In this document: positions 1 through 8,805 of the stretch, piece after piece | Position numbering within the stretch: the first letter of the stretch is position 1 | Layout of the letters: each line of letters begins with the position of its first letter | Source: Pandoraea vervacti | GTDB lineage: Bacteria; Pseudomonadota; Gammaproteobacteria; Burkholderiales; Burkholderiaceae | Assembly: GCF_000934605.2 (NCBI RefSeq) | Contig: NZ_CP010897.2 | Span: 3,844,001 to 3,908,000, forward strand | Direction of reading: 5' to 3' | DNA length: 64,000 nt | Notes under the pieces: model-generated | What the model saw: only the letters and a program-made list of their open reading frames with translations | Told to the model about the DNA's origin: nothing | Database searches by the model: none | Position numbers and translations under genes: made by a program

Positions 1-1158
1 GCACCGGGCGTCGGCACCAGTTTCGCCAACGGCGGCCAGCTCAGCTATGGCTACGTGTCGCCGCTCGCCGCGCCGGGCGTGCTCTCGCAGTTGCCCTCGC
101 TGCTGTTCTCGCGCACGGGGCCGCTGCGCATCAAGCCGTCGCTCGATCCGGACTTCTGGCGCTGGTCGCTCGCCTTCGTCAAACATTGCAATGCGGCCGC
201 CAACGCCAGTTCCACGCTGCGTCTTCTGGCGCTCGGGTTACATAGCCGCGAGGTGATGCTGGAGTTTCTGGCGCAGGAGTCGGCGTCGTTCGAATACCGT
301 CTGAGCGGCAAGCTCGTGGTGTACCGCGACGCGGGCAAGCTCGGGGCAGCCGAACGCTCGCTCGAACTCGCCAACGGTCTGGGTTACCCGCAGCGCCGTG
401 TCGACGCCGCGACATGCGCCGCGCTCGAACCCGCGCTGGGCAAGATCGCCGGCGAGCTCGCGGGCGGCATTCACACGCCGGGCGAAGGCACCGGCGATTG
501 CCACATGCTGTGCCAGGAACTGGCGCGGATCATTGCGGCAAACGTACGCGGCAAGCTGATGTTCGAGCGTGAAGTGACCGGGTTCGACGTGCGGGGCGGC
601 GCCGTGCGAGCGGTTCGCACGCGCGTCGGCGACGTCGCGGTCGATGCCTGCGTCGTGGCGAACGGACTGGCGGCCATGCCCCTGCTTCGCGCAGTGGGCG
701 AGCCGGTCTCGATGTATCCGCTCAAGGGCTATAGCCTGACGTATCGTGGCGCGCCGTCCGATGCCCGCCCGCAGGTCTCCGTGACGGACGCGGACAACAA
801 GGTCGTCTACGCCAGCCTCGGCGAGCGCCTGCGCGTGGCGGGCATTGCCGATCTGGTGGGGTACGACTATCGCATCGCCGCCCATCGGATCGAGGCGCTG
901 CGGACACTGTCTACGGGGTTGTTCCCGTCGTTGCGCGGCACGCCCGCACCGCTGGAATGGACCGGCATGCGCCCGTCCACGCCGCATGGCCGCCCGATTC
1001 TTGGTCGTGCGGACTCGCTGGGCAATCTGTGGCTGAACGTCGGCCACGGCGCATTGGGTTTCACGTTGTCGATGGGGGCTGCACGCGCCATCGCCGACGC
1101 CATCGACGGCAAGCGTCCCGCCGTCGATCTTGCAGGGTTTGCCCGTCTGGCCGCCTAG
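1..1158 (+). CDS. dadA: D-amino acid dehydrogenase small subunit (DadA-like), 5' end outside window
   Basis: FAD-dependent oxidoreductase of the DAO/DadA family, which oxidatively deaminates D-amino acids at the inner face of the cytoplasmic membrane and passes electrons to the respiratory chain. The frame is open from base 1 and begins inside the conserved segment FANGGQLSYGYVSPLA, so the N-terminal FAD-binding Rossmann motif lies upstream of the window. The C-terminus carries WTGMRPSTPHGRPILG and NVGHGALGFTLSMG, the typical DadA end where FAD and substrate are held. The visible part is 385 codons plus stop, against about 410-430 aa for the family. It sits 145 bp upstream of an amino-acid binding protein and a racemase, which fits a D-amino-acid utilisation locus. 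The substrate range cannot be read from sequence. Confidence 0.9.
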   Translation, partial: APGVGTSFANGGQLSYGYVSPLAAPGVLSQLPSLLFSRTGPLRIKPSLDPDFWRWSLAFVKHCNAAANASSTLRLLALGLHSREVMLEFLAQESASFEYRLSGKLVVYRDAGKLGAAERSLELANGLGYPQRRVDAATCAALEPALGKIAGELAGGIHTPGEGTGDCHMLCQELARIIAANVRGKLMFEREVTGFDVRGGAVRAVRTRVGDVAVDACVVANGLAAMPLLRAVGEPVSMYPLKGYSLTYRGAPSDARPQVSVTDADNKVVYASLGERLRVAGIADLVGYDYRIAAHRIEALRTLSTGLFPSLRGTPAPLEWTGMRPSTPHGRPILGRADSLGNLWLNVGHGALGFTLSMGAARAIADAIDGKRPAVDLAGFARLAA

Positions 1159-1303
1159 CGGCCGGTATCCGACCATGACGGGCCATTGGCATCACTCCCA
1201 CGGGGATCGTTGGGGGACGTGTCGGGTTGTATCAGTGTTTTTGGCTTTTGATATTCCAACGGCGCGGACCACCGTGCCATTCATTTCCGATAGGACAGAG
1301 ACC

Positions 1304-2206
1304 ATGAAGAAGCTGTTTGCTCCCCTGCTGCTCGTCAGCGCCGCTGCCGCCCTGTTCGCACAAACCGCGAGCGCGCAGGAACTGACTGGCACGCTCAAGA
1401 AGATCAAGGACTCCGGCGTGATCGCCCTCGGGGTGCGCGAATCGTCGATTCCCTTCTCGTATGCGGACAACAACGGCAAGACCATCGGTTACTCGCAGGA
1501 AATCGCCCTGAAGATCGTCGATGCGGTCAAAAAGGAGCTGAAGGCGCCGAATCTGAAAGTGACGGAAACGCCGATTACCTCGCAAAACCGTATCGCGCTG
1601 ATGCAAAACGGCACGATCGATCTGGAATGCGGCTCGACCACGCACACCTTCGAGCGCGCCAAGCAAGTGGGCTTCTCGCACAACATCTTCCTGTACTCGA
1701 TCAAGATGATCGCCAAGACGGGCTCGGGCATCACCGACCTGAACAGCCTGAAGGGCAAGACGATCGTGACGACCGCTGGCACCACGGCCGACCGCATCCT
1801 GTCGGGCAAGAAAGGCGACATCGGCTTCAACCTGATTCAGGCCAAGGACCACGCGGAGAGCTTCCTGTCCGTCAAGGGTGGGCGTGCCGTCGCGTTCGTG
1901 ATGGACGAACCGCTGCTTTACGGACAGCGTGCTGCCTTGCCGGCGGACGAAGCCAGGACCTATGAAATCGTTGGCCCGAACCTTCAGTTCGAAAACTACG
2001 CGTGCATGATGCGCAAGGACGACCCGGCGTTCACGAAGGTGGTCGATACCGTCATCGCCGACATGGAGAAGTCCGGCGAAATGGAGAAGCTGTACAACAA
2101 GTGGTTCACGCAGCCGGTGCCGCCGAAGAACCAGAACATGAACTACCCGATGACCGCAGAAATGCGCGCCATGTTCAAGGATCCGATCACGAAGGCTTAC
2201 GACTGA
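1304..2206 (+). CDS. Periplasmic amino-acid ABC transporter substrate-binding protein (GltI-like)
   Basis: Family 3 extracellular solute-binding protein, 300 aa, resembling the glutamate/aspartate-binding protein GltI. Residues 1-24 form a clear Sec signal peptide (MKK, hydrophobic core, ASA before Q25). The mature part has family features such as GVRESSIPFSY near the ligand pocket, LMQNGTIDLECGSTTHTFER and a Gly/Lys-rich hinge SLKGKTIVTTAGTTADR. The ATG at 1304 was chosen because it starts the signal peptide and has AGGA 8 nt upstream; the frame is open further upstream but without a signal. No permease or ATPase gene follows, so this binding protein is an orphan within the window. Its neighbours (D-amino acid dehydrogenase, Asp/Glu racemase) suggest Asp/Glu or their D-forms as ligand; this is inference. 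Confidence 0.9.
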   Translation: MKKLFAPLLLVSAAAALFAQTASAQELTGTLKKIKDSGVIALGVRESSIPFSYADNNGKTIGYSQEIALKIVDAVKKELKAPNLKVTETPITSQNRIALMQNGTIDLECGSTTHTFERAKQVGFSHNIFLYSIKMIAKTGSGITDLNSLKGKTIVTTAGTTADRILSGKKGDIGFNLIQAKDHAESFLSVKGGRAVAFVMDEPLLYGQRAALPADEARTYEIVGPNLQFENYACMMRKDDPAFTKVVDTVIADMEKSGEMEKLYNKWFTQPVPPKNQNMNYPMTAEMRAMFKDPITKAYD

Positions 2207-2291
2207 TCCTGACGGACCGTCCGTCGTGCGGGGGCCCTGCTCCCGCACCGGGCGATCCCGTTTTTTGCTGTTCCCGCAGATTGCCATCACC

Positions 2292-3020
2292 ATGAATTCG
2301 CACGCCACGCTCGGCATCCTCGGCGGCATGGGTCCCGCCGCCGGTATCGACCTTTGCCGCAAGATCGTCGATCAGCACCCGGCCAACCGCGATCAGGATC
2401 ACATCCCGTTCATCCTGTATTCGGTGCCCCAGATTCCCGACCGTACCGAAGCCCTGCTGCGCGACGGCGCGTCGCCGCTCGATGGCATGCTCGACGGCGT
2501 GCATGCCCTGGAGCAGTCCGGCGTCGGCTGCATCGCCATCGCCTGCAATACCGCTCACGCCTGGCTCGACGCGCTGAGGCGTCGCACCCGGCTGCCGGTA
2601 CTGGACGTCGTGGAAGCCGTCGCGGGCGAGTTGTCCCGCTGCGTGCCGCCCGGCGCACCCATCGGCCTGATGGCCACCGAAGGCACCCATCACGCGAACG
2701 TCTACCGCCCCCGACTGGAAGCGCTGGGTTATCGATTCGTCGCGACGGGTGAACCGCTGGCGCACCAGACGCTGGTCAATGAAGGCATTCGCCTGACCAA
2801 GGCCGGCGACATTCGCCGTGGCGGCGAGGCGCTTGCCATGGCGATGGAGCAACTGCTGGCCGCCGGCGCGCAACGCGTCATTCTCGGCTGCACAGAAATC
2901 CCGGTGGCGCTGGCCACTTGCGAAACGCCTCTCGGACGTTTCGGTCTGGATGCCTCCGCCGCACTCGCGCGCGCCTGCATCGACTGGTCGCTCGCGCACG
3001 AGGCGCCCGCCCACGCCTGA
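2292..3020 (+). CDS. Aspartate/glutamate racemase family protein
   Basis: Cofactor-independent amino-acid racemase of the Asp/Glu/hydantoin racemase superfamily, 242 aa, cytoplasmic. Two catalytic cysteines are visible in their standard contexts: ACNTAHAW (Cys85) and GCTEIPVAL (Cys200). The N-terminus TLGILGGMGPAAG is typical of the YgeA/aspartate racemase branch. Start ATG at 2292 was chosen because it directly precedes this motif; the open frame extends upstream but without homology. It lies 85 bp after the binding protein on the same strand and may be co-transcribed. With the upstream D-amino acid dehydrogenase it could interconvert L- and D-Asp/Glu so that the D-form can be oxidised. The exact substrate (Asp, Glu or a broad range) is not determined by sequence. 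Confidence 0.88.
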   Translation: MNSHATLGILGGMGPAAGIDLCRKIVDQHPANRDQDHIPFILYSVPQIPDRTEALLRDGASPLDGMLDGVHALEQSGVGCIAIACNTAHAWLDALRRRTRLPVLDVVEAVAGELSRCVPPGAPIGLMATEGTHHANVYRPRLEALGYRFVATGEPLAHQTLVNEGIRLTKAGDIRRGGEALAMAMEQLLAAGAQRVILGCTEIPVALATCETPLGRFGLDASAALARACIDWSLAHEAPAHA

Positions 3021-3487
3021 GGCGTCGACCAGCGACGGCCGTTGCCGTCGGCACATTCTCAATTTCCGGGCTCGACTCTCACCCGCCGCGAATCGCAAGC
3101 CTCGCGCCATTGCCGCGTTGGCGCAGTTGTTGCGATGTTGCATCGCAATGACAAAAATCCACGATTGCGGTGCCCTCAAGTGGCTCGCGCTTGGGTAGAC
3201 TGGCGCTCGCAAGTGGATCGCACCGGTGAAAATACCGGTGGCATGGAGGTGTTCCGGCGGACGATGTTGACTGAACTACAGTCAGACGCCACCGGCCGTG
3301 CAGGAAATATTCCCGATCGCTTTGTAGGAAAAAATCCAACACGGGAAATCCGTTGGAAAGCGGCGTGAAACGGGGAGTTGAGGTCACCAAAATCGCTGGC
3401 GTCTTTAGCTATAATGGCCCACAATCCATCGGACACCTGCCGGACTAAGGTCCGGCCATGAGCGCGTTTGCCTGAACGGGGAAGCAC
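3021..3487. other. 467-bp intergenic region upstream of the GGDEF-EAL gene
   Basis: No gene is seen here. It holds a GC hairpin at 3033-3050 (CGACGGC / GCCGTCG, loop CGTT, no T-tract) just after the racemase stop, a 7-bp inverted repeat CACCGGT-N6-ACCGGTG around 3219-3238, a -10 box at 3410-3415, and a hairpin CCGGAC-TAAG-GTCCGG at 3440-3455 that would lie in the 5' leader of the next gene. Short open frames here have no start signals and look like chance. Confidence 0.5.
3410..3415 (+). promoter_or_regulatory. Candidate -10 box (TATAAT) for the GGDEF-EAL gene
   Basis: A perfect TATAAT lies 72 bp upstream of the start codon at 3488. A good TTGACA-like -35 at 16-18 bp is not visible (TTGAGG at 3378 is too far), so the promoter is weak or needs an activator. 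The leader would contain the hairpin at 3440-3455. Confidence 0.4.
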
Positions 3488-5314
3488 ATGAGCGGCAGCG
3501 CGCTCGACGTGATGCATGCACAGACAACAACAATGAGTTCAGATCGACTCCCAGCCGGTGTGCCTTTGGTCGAGCCTTCGACCCTGGCATCGGCAATCGC
3601 CGAGGCGAATGCCGCGGCGCCGGCCCCGGCGCTATCCCGGGCGCTGGTCGAGCTGACCGGCGGACTATCGGCACACGTGGCAGCCGATGGCCGTTTCCTT
3701 TTCATTGCCGAAGCTTCCCTGCGCCTGCTCGAATACTCGCGCGAGTACATCGATCACGCCACGCTCTTCGAGCTGACCGGCATTGAAGACGTTCCCCTGC
3801 TGCAAGATGCGTTTTCCGCAGCGCAGACGCTCGGTCCCCAGCAGTGCACCGTTCGCCTGCTGCGCGGTCTGACCGACCGGGTCTGGATGCGGCTGCGCAT
3901 CGCCCAGTACACCCCCCGCATCGGCGGGACTTCCGGCGCGGGCGCCACGTTCATCGTGCACGGCGAAGACATCACCGCGTTCAAGGAAAACGAAGCGCGC
4001 CTGTCCGATCTTGCAGTGCGCGACGCGGTGACCGGCCTCGGCAACCGTCAATATATTCAGCAATGCATCGTCGAGACAATTCAGCACGCGCGTGAAGGCG
4101 GGCCGAACTTTGCCGTCGCGCTGCTCGATCTGGACGGCTTCAAGAAGGTCAACGACTCGCTCGGCCACGACGTGGGCGACCAGTTGCTGCGCGACGCCGG
4201 TCAGCGCCTGATCGCACAGATTCGCGAGACGGACATGGCCGCACGCATGGGCGGCGACGAGTTTGTTCTGGTGCTGCCCGGCTGCGACAACGAACAGGCG
4301 CTCGGCGGCATCATGAAGCGACTGCTCTCGGCAGTGCAGCAGCCGTTTCAGGTCGGCGACCAGTTGCTGCACCTCACGACGAGCATCGGCGTTTCGTTCT
4401 ATCCGCAGCACGGCGACTCCGCCGGTCTGCTGATCAAGCATGCCGATGCCGCCATGTATTGCGCCAAGGATCGTGGCCGCAACGGGCTGTTCGTCTATAC
4501 GGACGATCTGGGCGACCTGCATCGCAAGGCATTTTCGCTCGAATCGGCAATGTTCGAGGCGATTCACAACGGTGAATTCAGCCTGCACTACCAGCCGATC
4601 TGCGATCCGATGTCGCTGGACGTGAAGGGTGTCGAGGCGCTGATGCGCTGGCATCCGGCGCTCGGTCCGGTCTCGCCGGCCGAGTTCATTCCGCTGGCCG
4701 AAGCCAACGGTCTGATCAACCTGCTGGGCGGCTGGGCGCTGCGCGCCGCCTGCATGCAGCTCGCGCGCTGGGATCGCACCCGGCTCGACGGCCTGTACAT
4801 GTCGGTCAACGTCTCGGCACAGCAGTTTCACCATCCGTCTTTCCCGAGCCTCGTGTGGCAGGCCATTGCCGACTCCGGCGTGGAAGGTCACCGGCTGGTG
4901 CTCGAAATCACGGAAAGCGTGCTCATGCGCGACCCGGAGCAGGCCAATCTGGTGCTGCGCGAGTTGCAGACGCTGGGCGTGCGTTTCGCCGTCGACGACT
5001 TCGGCGCGGGCTATTCGAGTCTGGGATACCTCAAGCGCTTCCCGCTCTCCGCGCTCAAGATCGACCGCAGCTTCGTCAAGGACATGCCGACATCACCGAA
5101 CGACCGTACCATCGTGACCGCAGTGCTGGGTCTGGCGCGCGAGCTGGGTTTGTCGTCGGTCGCCGAAGGGGTCGAGACGGAAGAACAACGGCAGATGCTG
5201 ATCGATCGCGGCTGCCATTCCATCCAGGGCTGGCTCGTGTCGAAGGCCTTGCCTGCGGGAGAACTGGAGGCGGCCTTTGCGAGCGGGCGTCTCAACGTGG
5301 ATACCGGCCACTGA
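3488..5314 (+). CDS. PAS-GGDEF-EAL bifunctional c-di-GMP protein
   Basis: Predicted c-di-GMP turnover enzyme of 608 aa. An N-terminal PAS-like sensor (about 60-165, ending in the GEDITAFKENEARL linker) is followed by a GGDEF domain (about 175-335) and an EAL domain (about 350-600). GGDEF residues 255-259 are intact, with an RETD (RxxD) inhibitory I-site five residues before them. The EAL side keeps EAL at 383-385, NVSAQQF, EITES, VDDFGAGYSSL, LKIDRSFV and AEGVE, so both diguanylate cyclase and phosphodiesterase activity are possible. No signal peptide or membrane segment is seen, so it is probably cytosolic. GGGGAAG precedes the ATG. An HDOD protein starts 22 bp downstream, probably in the same operon. 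The signal sensed by PAS is unknown. Confidence 0.93.
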   Translation: MSGSALDVMHAQTTTMSSDRLPAGVPLVEPSTLASAIAEANAAAPAPALSRALVELTGGLSAHVAADGRFLFIAEASLRLLEYSREYIDHATLFELTGIEDVPLLQDAFSAAQTLGPQQCTVRLLRGLTDRVWMRLRIAQYTPRIGGTSGAGATFIVHGEDITAFKENEARLSDLAVRDAVTGLGNRQYIQQCIVETIQHAREGGPNFAVALLDLDGFKKVNDSLGHDVGDQLLRDAGQRLIAQIRETDMAARMGGDEFVLVLPGCDNEQALGGIMKRLLSAVQQPFQVGDQLLHLTTSIGVSFYPQHGDSAGLLIKHADAAMYCAKDRGRNGLFVYTDDLGDLHRKAFSLESAMFEAIHNGEFSLHYQPICDPMSLDVKGVEALMRWHPALGPVSPAEFIPLAEANGLINLLGGWALRAACMQLARWDRTRLDGLYMSVNVSAQQFHHPSFPSLVWQAIADSGVEGHRLVLEITESVLMRDPEQANLVLRELQTLGVRFAVDDFGAGYSSLGYLKRFPLSALKIDRSFVKDMPTSPNDRTIVTAVLGLARELGLSSVAEGVETEEQRQMLIDRGCHSIQGWLVSKALPAGELEAAFASGRLNVDTGH

Positions 5315-5336
5315 CCGGACAATCCCGCCAGCTACC

Positions 5337-6836
5337 ATGAGTCTTACCAAAGAAAAAACGCTCGAATTGATGTGGCAGCGCATGGCCGAGCGCGGCGACT
5401 TCCCGTCGCTGCAACGCTCGGTCACGGGCATCGTGTCCGCCATGCAGAGCGAGAACACCAGCACCGCCGATCTGGCGTCTTCGGTGCTCTCCGATTTCGC
5501 CCTCACCCAAAAGGTCATTCGTCTGGCCAACTCCGCCATGTATGCGCCCTTCGGCTGCAACGTGACGACGGTCTCGCGCGCGATCATGATTCTTGGTGTC
5601 GATACGATCGGTCACCTGGCCCTGAGTCTGAAGCTGCTCGAAGGCTTCGGTGAAGTGGCCGCGCGACGCGACGACATGGCGCGCGAGCTCGCGCGCGCCA
5701 CGCTGGCCGGCGCGTTCGCACGCGACATCACATCGAAGAATGGCATTCGCGACGGTGAGGAAGCCGTCGTTTGCACGTTGCTGCATCATGTCGCGCGCTT
5801 GCTGGTGACGTACTGCTTCCCGGACGAATGGGTGCAGATTCAGGAAATCGCCGTGGCTCAGGGCATTAGCGACAGCGATGCCTGCGAACAGGTGCTGGGC
5901 ATCTCGTTCCCGGAACTGGCCGAAGCGGCAGCCCGCAAGTGGGGGCTGCCGGAATCGATTGCGACCAGCATGCGCCCGATCGATCTGGAGGGCGACGCCC
6001 CGTTGTCGCACGCCGACTGGCTGTGCGCCGTGGCGAACATGTCCAACGAGATGGTCATGGAACTCACCCGCGGCGCCGATCCCGCGCGTCTTGCGGAACT
6101 CGCCGAGCGTTATGCCGACCGCCTTGCACTGGACATCAGCGAAGTGGTCTCCGTCGGCGAGGAGATGGCGCGCGACACGAGCCACCAGGAATTCATCGCA
6201 ATCGGTACCGGCGCATCGAATACGCGTCAGCCCCCGGCAGGCAAGCCGCTGGATTCGGCGCGACGTCTGGCCGACGGGCTCTCGGAAGTGCGCGCCGCGA
6301 CCAGCGAGACCGACGCCGTCGGCCTGCTCAACCTGACGCTCGAAGCGATTCTGCAATCGCTCGGTTTCGTCAACTGCGCAGCGTTCGTGCGTTCACCGGC
6401 CAGCAAGTGCTTCGAGATGCGATTCGGCATCGGGCGCGACGTGCAACCGCTGCTGGGCCTCACCTTCCCCGAAGCGTTCGAACCGGACGTCTTCCATCTC
6501 GCCCTGACCAACGGTCGCGCGATCCTGATCGACAATGCCCGCGAGCCGCGTATCGTGCCGCGTATCCCGCTGTGGCATCGTCAGCACTTCTCGAACGTGA
6601 AGTCGTTTTTCCTGCTGCCGGTGCGCCAGCGCAACCAGACCGTGGCGCTGCTGTACGGCGACTGGGGCGGTGCGCTGTGCGCGGGGGGAATCGGTCCGAA
6701 GGAAATGGAGTTCCTGCATTACATGGGGGACGAAATCTCCAGCAAGCTCGAAAGCGCGGCGCAGCAAAATGCCGCCACAGGGAACACAAGCGATTCGCTC
6801 GCTCGCAAGCCGTCGGGGACGACCGGCATGCGTTGA
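5337..6836 (+). CDS. HDOD-GAF signalling protein
   Basis: 499-aa protein with an HDOD domain (about 10-215) and a C-terminal GAF-like region (about 320-470, LLNLTLEAILQSLGFVNCAAF to LLYGDWGG). HDOD proteins are non-catalytic relatives of HD-GYP phosphodiesterases and often act as signalling scaffolds in motility, c-di-GMP and stress pathways. Key features are FPSLQRSVTGIVSAM near the N-terminus, FALTQKVIRLANSAMY, and LLHHVARLLVTYCFP where catalytic HD proteins would carry metal ligands. The start ATG at 5337 follows the upstream stop by 22 bp and begins at the conserved start of the domain; an upstream in-frame ATG would overlap the previous gene. Placement directly behind the GGDEF-EAL gene suggests the two work together; this is inference. 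Confidence 0.88.
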   Translation: MSLTKEKTLELMWQRMAERGDFPSLQRSVTGIVSAMQSENTSTADLASSVLSDFALTQKVIRLANSAMYAPFGCNVTTVSRAIMILGVDTIGHLALSLKLLEGFGEVAARRDDMARELARATLAGAFARDITSKNGIRDGEEAVVCTLLHHVARLLVTYCFPDEWVQIQEIAVAQGISDSDACEQVLGISFPELAEAAARKWGLPESIATSMRPIDLEGDAPLSHADWLCAVANMSNEMVMELTRGADPARLAELAERYADRLALDISEVVSVGEEMARDTSHQEFIAIGTGASNTRQPPAGKPLDSARRLADGLSEVRAATSETDAVGLLNLTLEAILQSLGFVNCAAFVRSPASKCFEMRFGIGRDVQPLLGLTFPEAFEPDVFHLALTNGRAILIDNAREPRIVPRIPLWHRQHFSNVKSFFLLPVRQRNQTVALLYGDWGGALCAGGIGPKEMEFLHYMGDEISSKLESAAQQNAATGNTSDSLARKPSGTTGMR

Positions 6837-6877
6837 GATTGCCACACGCCGTCACGCCTCGTACGATGATCTGACCG

Positions 6878-6906
6878 ACGCCCGTCCGACTCTCGTCGAC
6901 GGGCGT
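6878..6906 (+). terminator. Hairpin after the GGDEF-EAL/HDOD operon
   Basis: Perfect 9-bp stem ACGCCCGTC / GACGGGCGT with an 11-nt loop, followed by TGCTGTTTG. It lies 42 bp after the HDOD stop and is probably an intrinsic terminator with a poor T-tract. Confidence 0.55.
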
Positions 6907-7380
6907 TGCTGTTTGCGCCGCGCCATGACGTCGCCCCCCTCCCGCATCGACCGGGCATCGACGGGCATCCGCCAGCATCACTAATATCACTAGCGCCACC
7001 CATGCCCCGGCGTCTATCGGCGACAGATGCGCGTCTGTCGATGTCGCCGGGCTTCATATGCCAAACGCAATCTTTAGTATTGCGAATCCTGTATGTTGCG
7101 AGGCAGCCGTCTGGCCATGCCCATTGCGCACTGGATGATTCGAACGCGCCCGAGCGGCCATGCGCTGCGCGAATCGGCGCTCGCCGATGCCCTGCCGCCC
7201 ATACGGCATAAGGCTCTGCTGCGTATTACCTCATGCCTTTGCTCGGGCGAACCGTGTCGACAGACCGCAGTTTTTCTCCATGACTGCGCGTTGACAGCGG
7301 GTCGTGCGTCGCCCTCAGCGCGATCGCCTGTTTTTTGACGCGACTCGCTGGCCTGCGATAAAAAATTTACGCTCGGTTCC
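6907..7380. other. Intergenic region upstream of the NCS2 permease
   Basis: About 470 bp without a convincing gene. An open frame at 7093-7338 lacks a ribosome binding site and typical codon bias. The last 60 bp (GATAAAAAATTTACG) are AT-rich and probably promoter-proximal. Nothing else was recognised. Confidence 0.4.
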
Positions 7381-7408
7381 ACCTTGTAAATCAAACCTTG
7401 TAAATCAA
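7381..7408 (+). repeat. Perfect tandem duplication of a 14-mer in the permease leader
   Basis: ACCTTGTAAATCAA occurs twice head to tail, ending 26 bp before the permease ATG. It is either a replication-slippage duplication or a doubled binding site. The ribosome binding site CAGGAG follows it. Confidence 0.8.
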
Positions 7409-7434
7409 ATCGTACGGACGGACCAGGAGAACAC

Positions 7435-8805
7435 ATGACGCCATCTGCTGCTGCACCGGTGCATCCGGTCGACGAACGCCTGCCGCTGCCCAAGTTGTTC
7501 ACGCTGGGATTGCAACACGTGCTGGTGATGTATGCGGGAGCGGTGGCGGTGCCGCTCATCATTGGCGGCGCGCTCAAGATGTCGGTCGATCAGATCGCGT
7601 TTCTCATCAATGCGGATCTTTTCGCCTGCGGTATCGCCACCCTGATTCAGACACTCGGCCTCTGGATCTTCGGCCTGCGTCTGCCGATCATGATGGGGGT
7701 GACGTTTACCGCCGTCACCCCCATGATCGCCATCGGCGCCAATCCGGACCTCGGCCTGCTCGACATTTACGGGGCGACGATTGCCGCCGGCGTCATCGGC
7801 ATTCTGATCGCTCCCTTCATCGGCAAGTTGCTGCAGCTGTTCCCGCCGGTGGTCACAGGCACCGTCATCACGGTGATCGGCATCTCTCTGATGGGCGTTG
7901 GCATCAACTGGGCAGCGGGCGGGTTCGGCAATCCCGACTACGGCAACCCGCTGTATCTGGGTGTGTCTTTCTCGGTCCTGCTGTGCATTCTGTTCATCAC
8001 CAAATACGTGCGTGGATTCTTCGCCAACATTGCGGTGCTGCTGGGCATTCTGTTCGGCACGATTGTCGCGATCGTGTTGGGCAAGGTGTCCTTTGCCGGG
8101 GTATCGGCGGCGCCGTGGTTCGGCTTCGTCATGCCGTTCCATTTCGGCGTGCCGCGCTTCGACCCGATTGCCATCGCCACGATGACGCTGGTGATGCTCG
8201 TGACGTTCATCGAGTCGACCGGCATGTTCCTCGCGGTGGGCGACATCGTGGGCCGGCCGGTCGATCAGAAGACCTTGGTGCGCGGCTTGCGCGTCGACGG
8301 ACTCGGCACGTTGATCGGCGGCATTTTCAACACGTTCCCGTACACGTCGTTCTCGCAAAACGTGGGGCTGGTCGGCGTCACCGGTGTGAAAAGCCGTTGG
8401 GTCTGTGCCATGGGCGGTGTGATTCTGATTGTGCTTGGATTGTTTCCGAAGGTTGCTCACATCGTGGCATCGGTGCCGCAGTTCGTGCTGGGCGGTGCGG
8501 GCATCGTGATGTTCGGCATGGTGACGGCGACCGGCATCAAGATTCTCTCGACGGTGGATCTTTCGAAGAACCGTTACAACCTGTACATCATCGCGATCAG
8601 CATTGGTGTGGGAATGATTCCGGTGGCATCGGACAAGTTTTTCATGAAGCTGCCGCATGCGCTGGCGCCGTTTTTCCACAGCGGCATTCTGCTGGCTTCG
8701 ATCAGCGCGGTATTGCTCAACGCTCACTTCAACGGTCTGCGCAGCGAAGCGGAAGCGAGCGCGCTGGCGCAGGAGGCAGGAAGACAGGCTGACGCGGCAC
8801 ATTAG
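7435..8805 (+). CDS. NCS2 nucleobase:cation symporter (xanthine/uric acid permease type)
   Basis: 456-aa inner-membrane permease of the NAT/NCS2 family, taking up purines (or uracil) with a cation. About 12-14 hydrophobic segments are visible. The family signature reads QNVGLVGVTGVKSR, i.e. Q-N-x-G-x4-T-G; Gly after Thr is the form found in xanthine/urate rather than uracil carriers. Also seen are the N-terminal LQHVLVMYAGAVAVP and IESTGMFLAVGD, whose acidic residue is part of the substrate site. Length is normal for the family. CAGGAG precedes the ATG. It stands apart from the xdh/guaD purine cluster 27 kb away. Its stop codon overlaps the stop of the convergent gene. Xanthine or urate is the favoured substrate, from the signature only. 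Confidence 0.9.
   Translation: MTPSAAAPVHPVDERLPLPKLFTLGLQHVLVMYAGAVAVPLIIGGALKMSVDQIAFLINADLFACGIATLIQTLGLWIFGLRLPIMMGVTFTAVTPMIAIGANPDLGLLDIYGATIAAGVIGILIAPFIGKLLQLFPPVVTGTVITVIGISLMGVGINWAAGGFGNPDYGNPLYLGVSFSVLLCILFITKYVRGFFANIAVLLGILFGTIVAIVLGKVSFAGVSAAPWFGFVMPFHFGVPRFDPIAIATMTLVMLVTFIESTGMFLAVGDIVGRPVDQKTLVRGLRVDGLGTLIGGIFNTFPYTSFSQNVGLVGVTGVKSRWVCAMGGVILIVLGLFPKVAHIVASVPQFVLGGAGIVMFGMVTATGIKILSTVDLSKNRYNLYIIAISIGVGMIPVASDKFFMKLPHALAPFFHSGILLASISAVLLNAHFNGLRSEAEASALAQEAGRQADAAH

Noticed and set aside
3360..3487. Possible c-di-GMP riboswitch in front of the GGDEF-EAL gene
   Set aside because: The conserved GEMM core sequence is absent; only a simple hairpin is seen at 3440-3455.
7405..8802. 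465-codon minus-strand frame opposite the NCS2 permease
   Set aside because: His/Arg/Asp-rich translation typical of an antisense shadow of a membrane protein gene.
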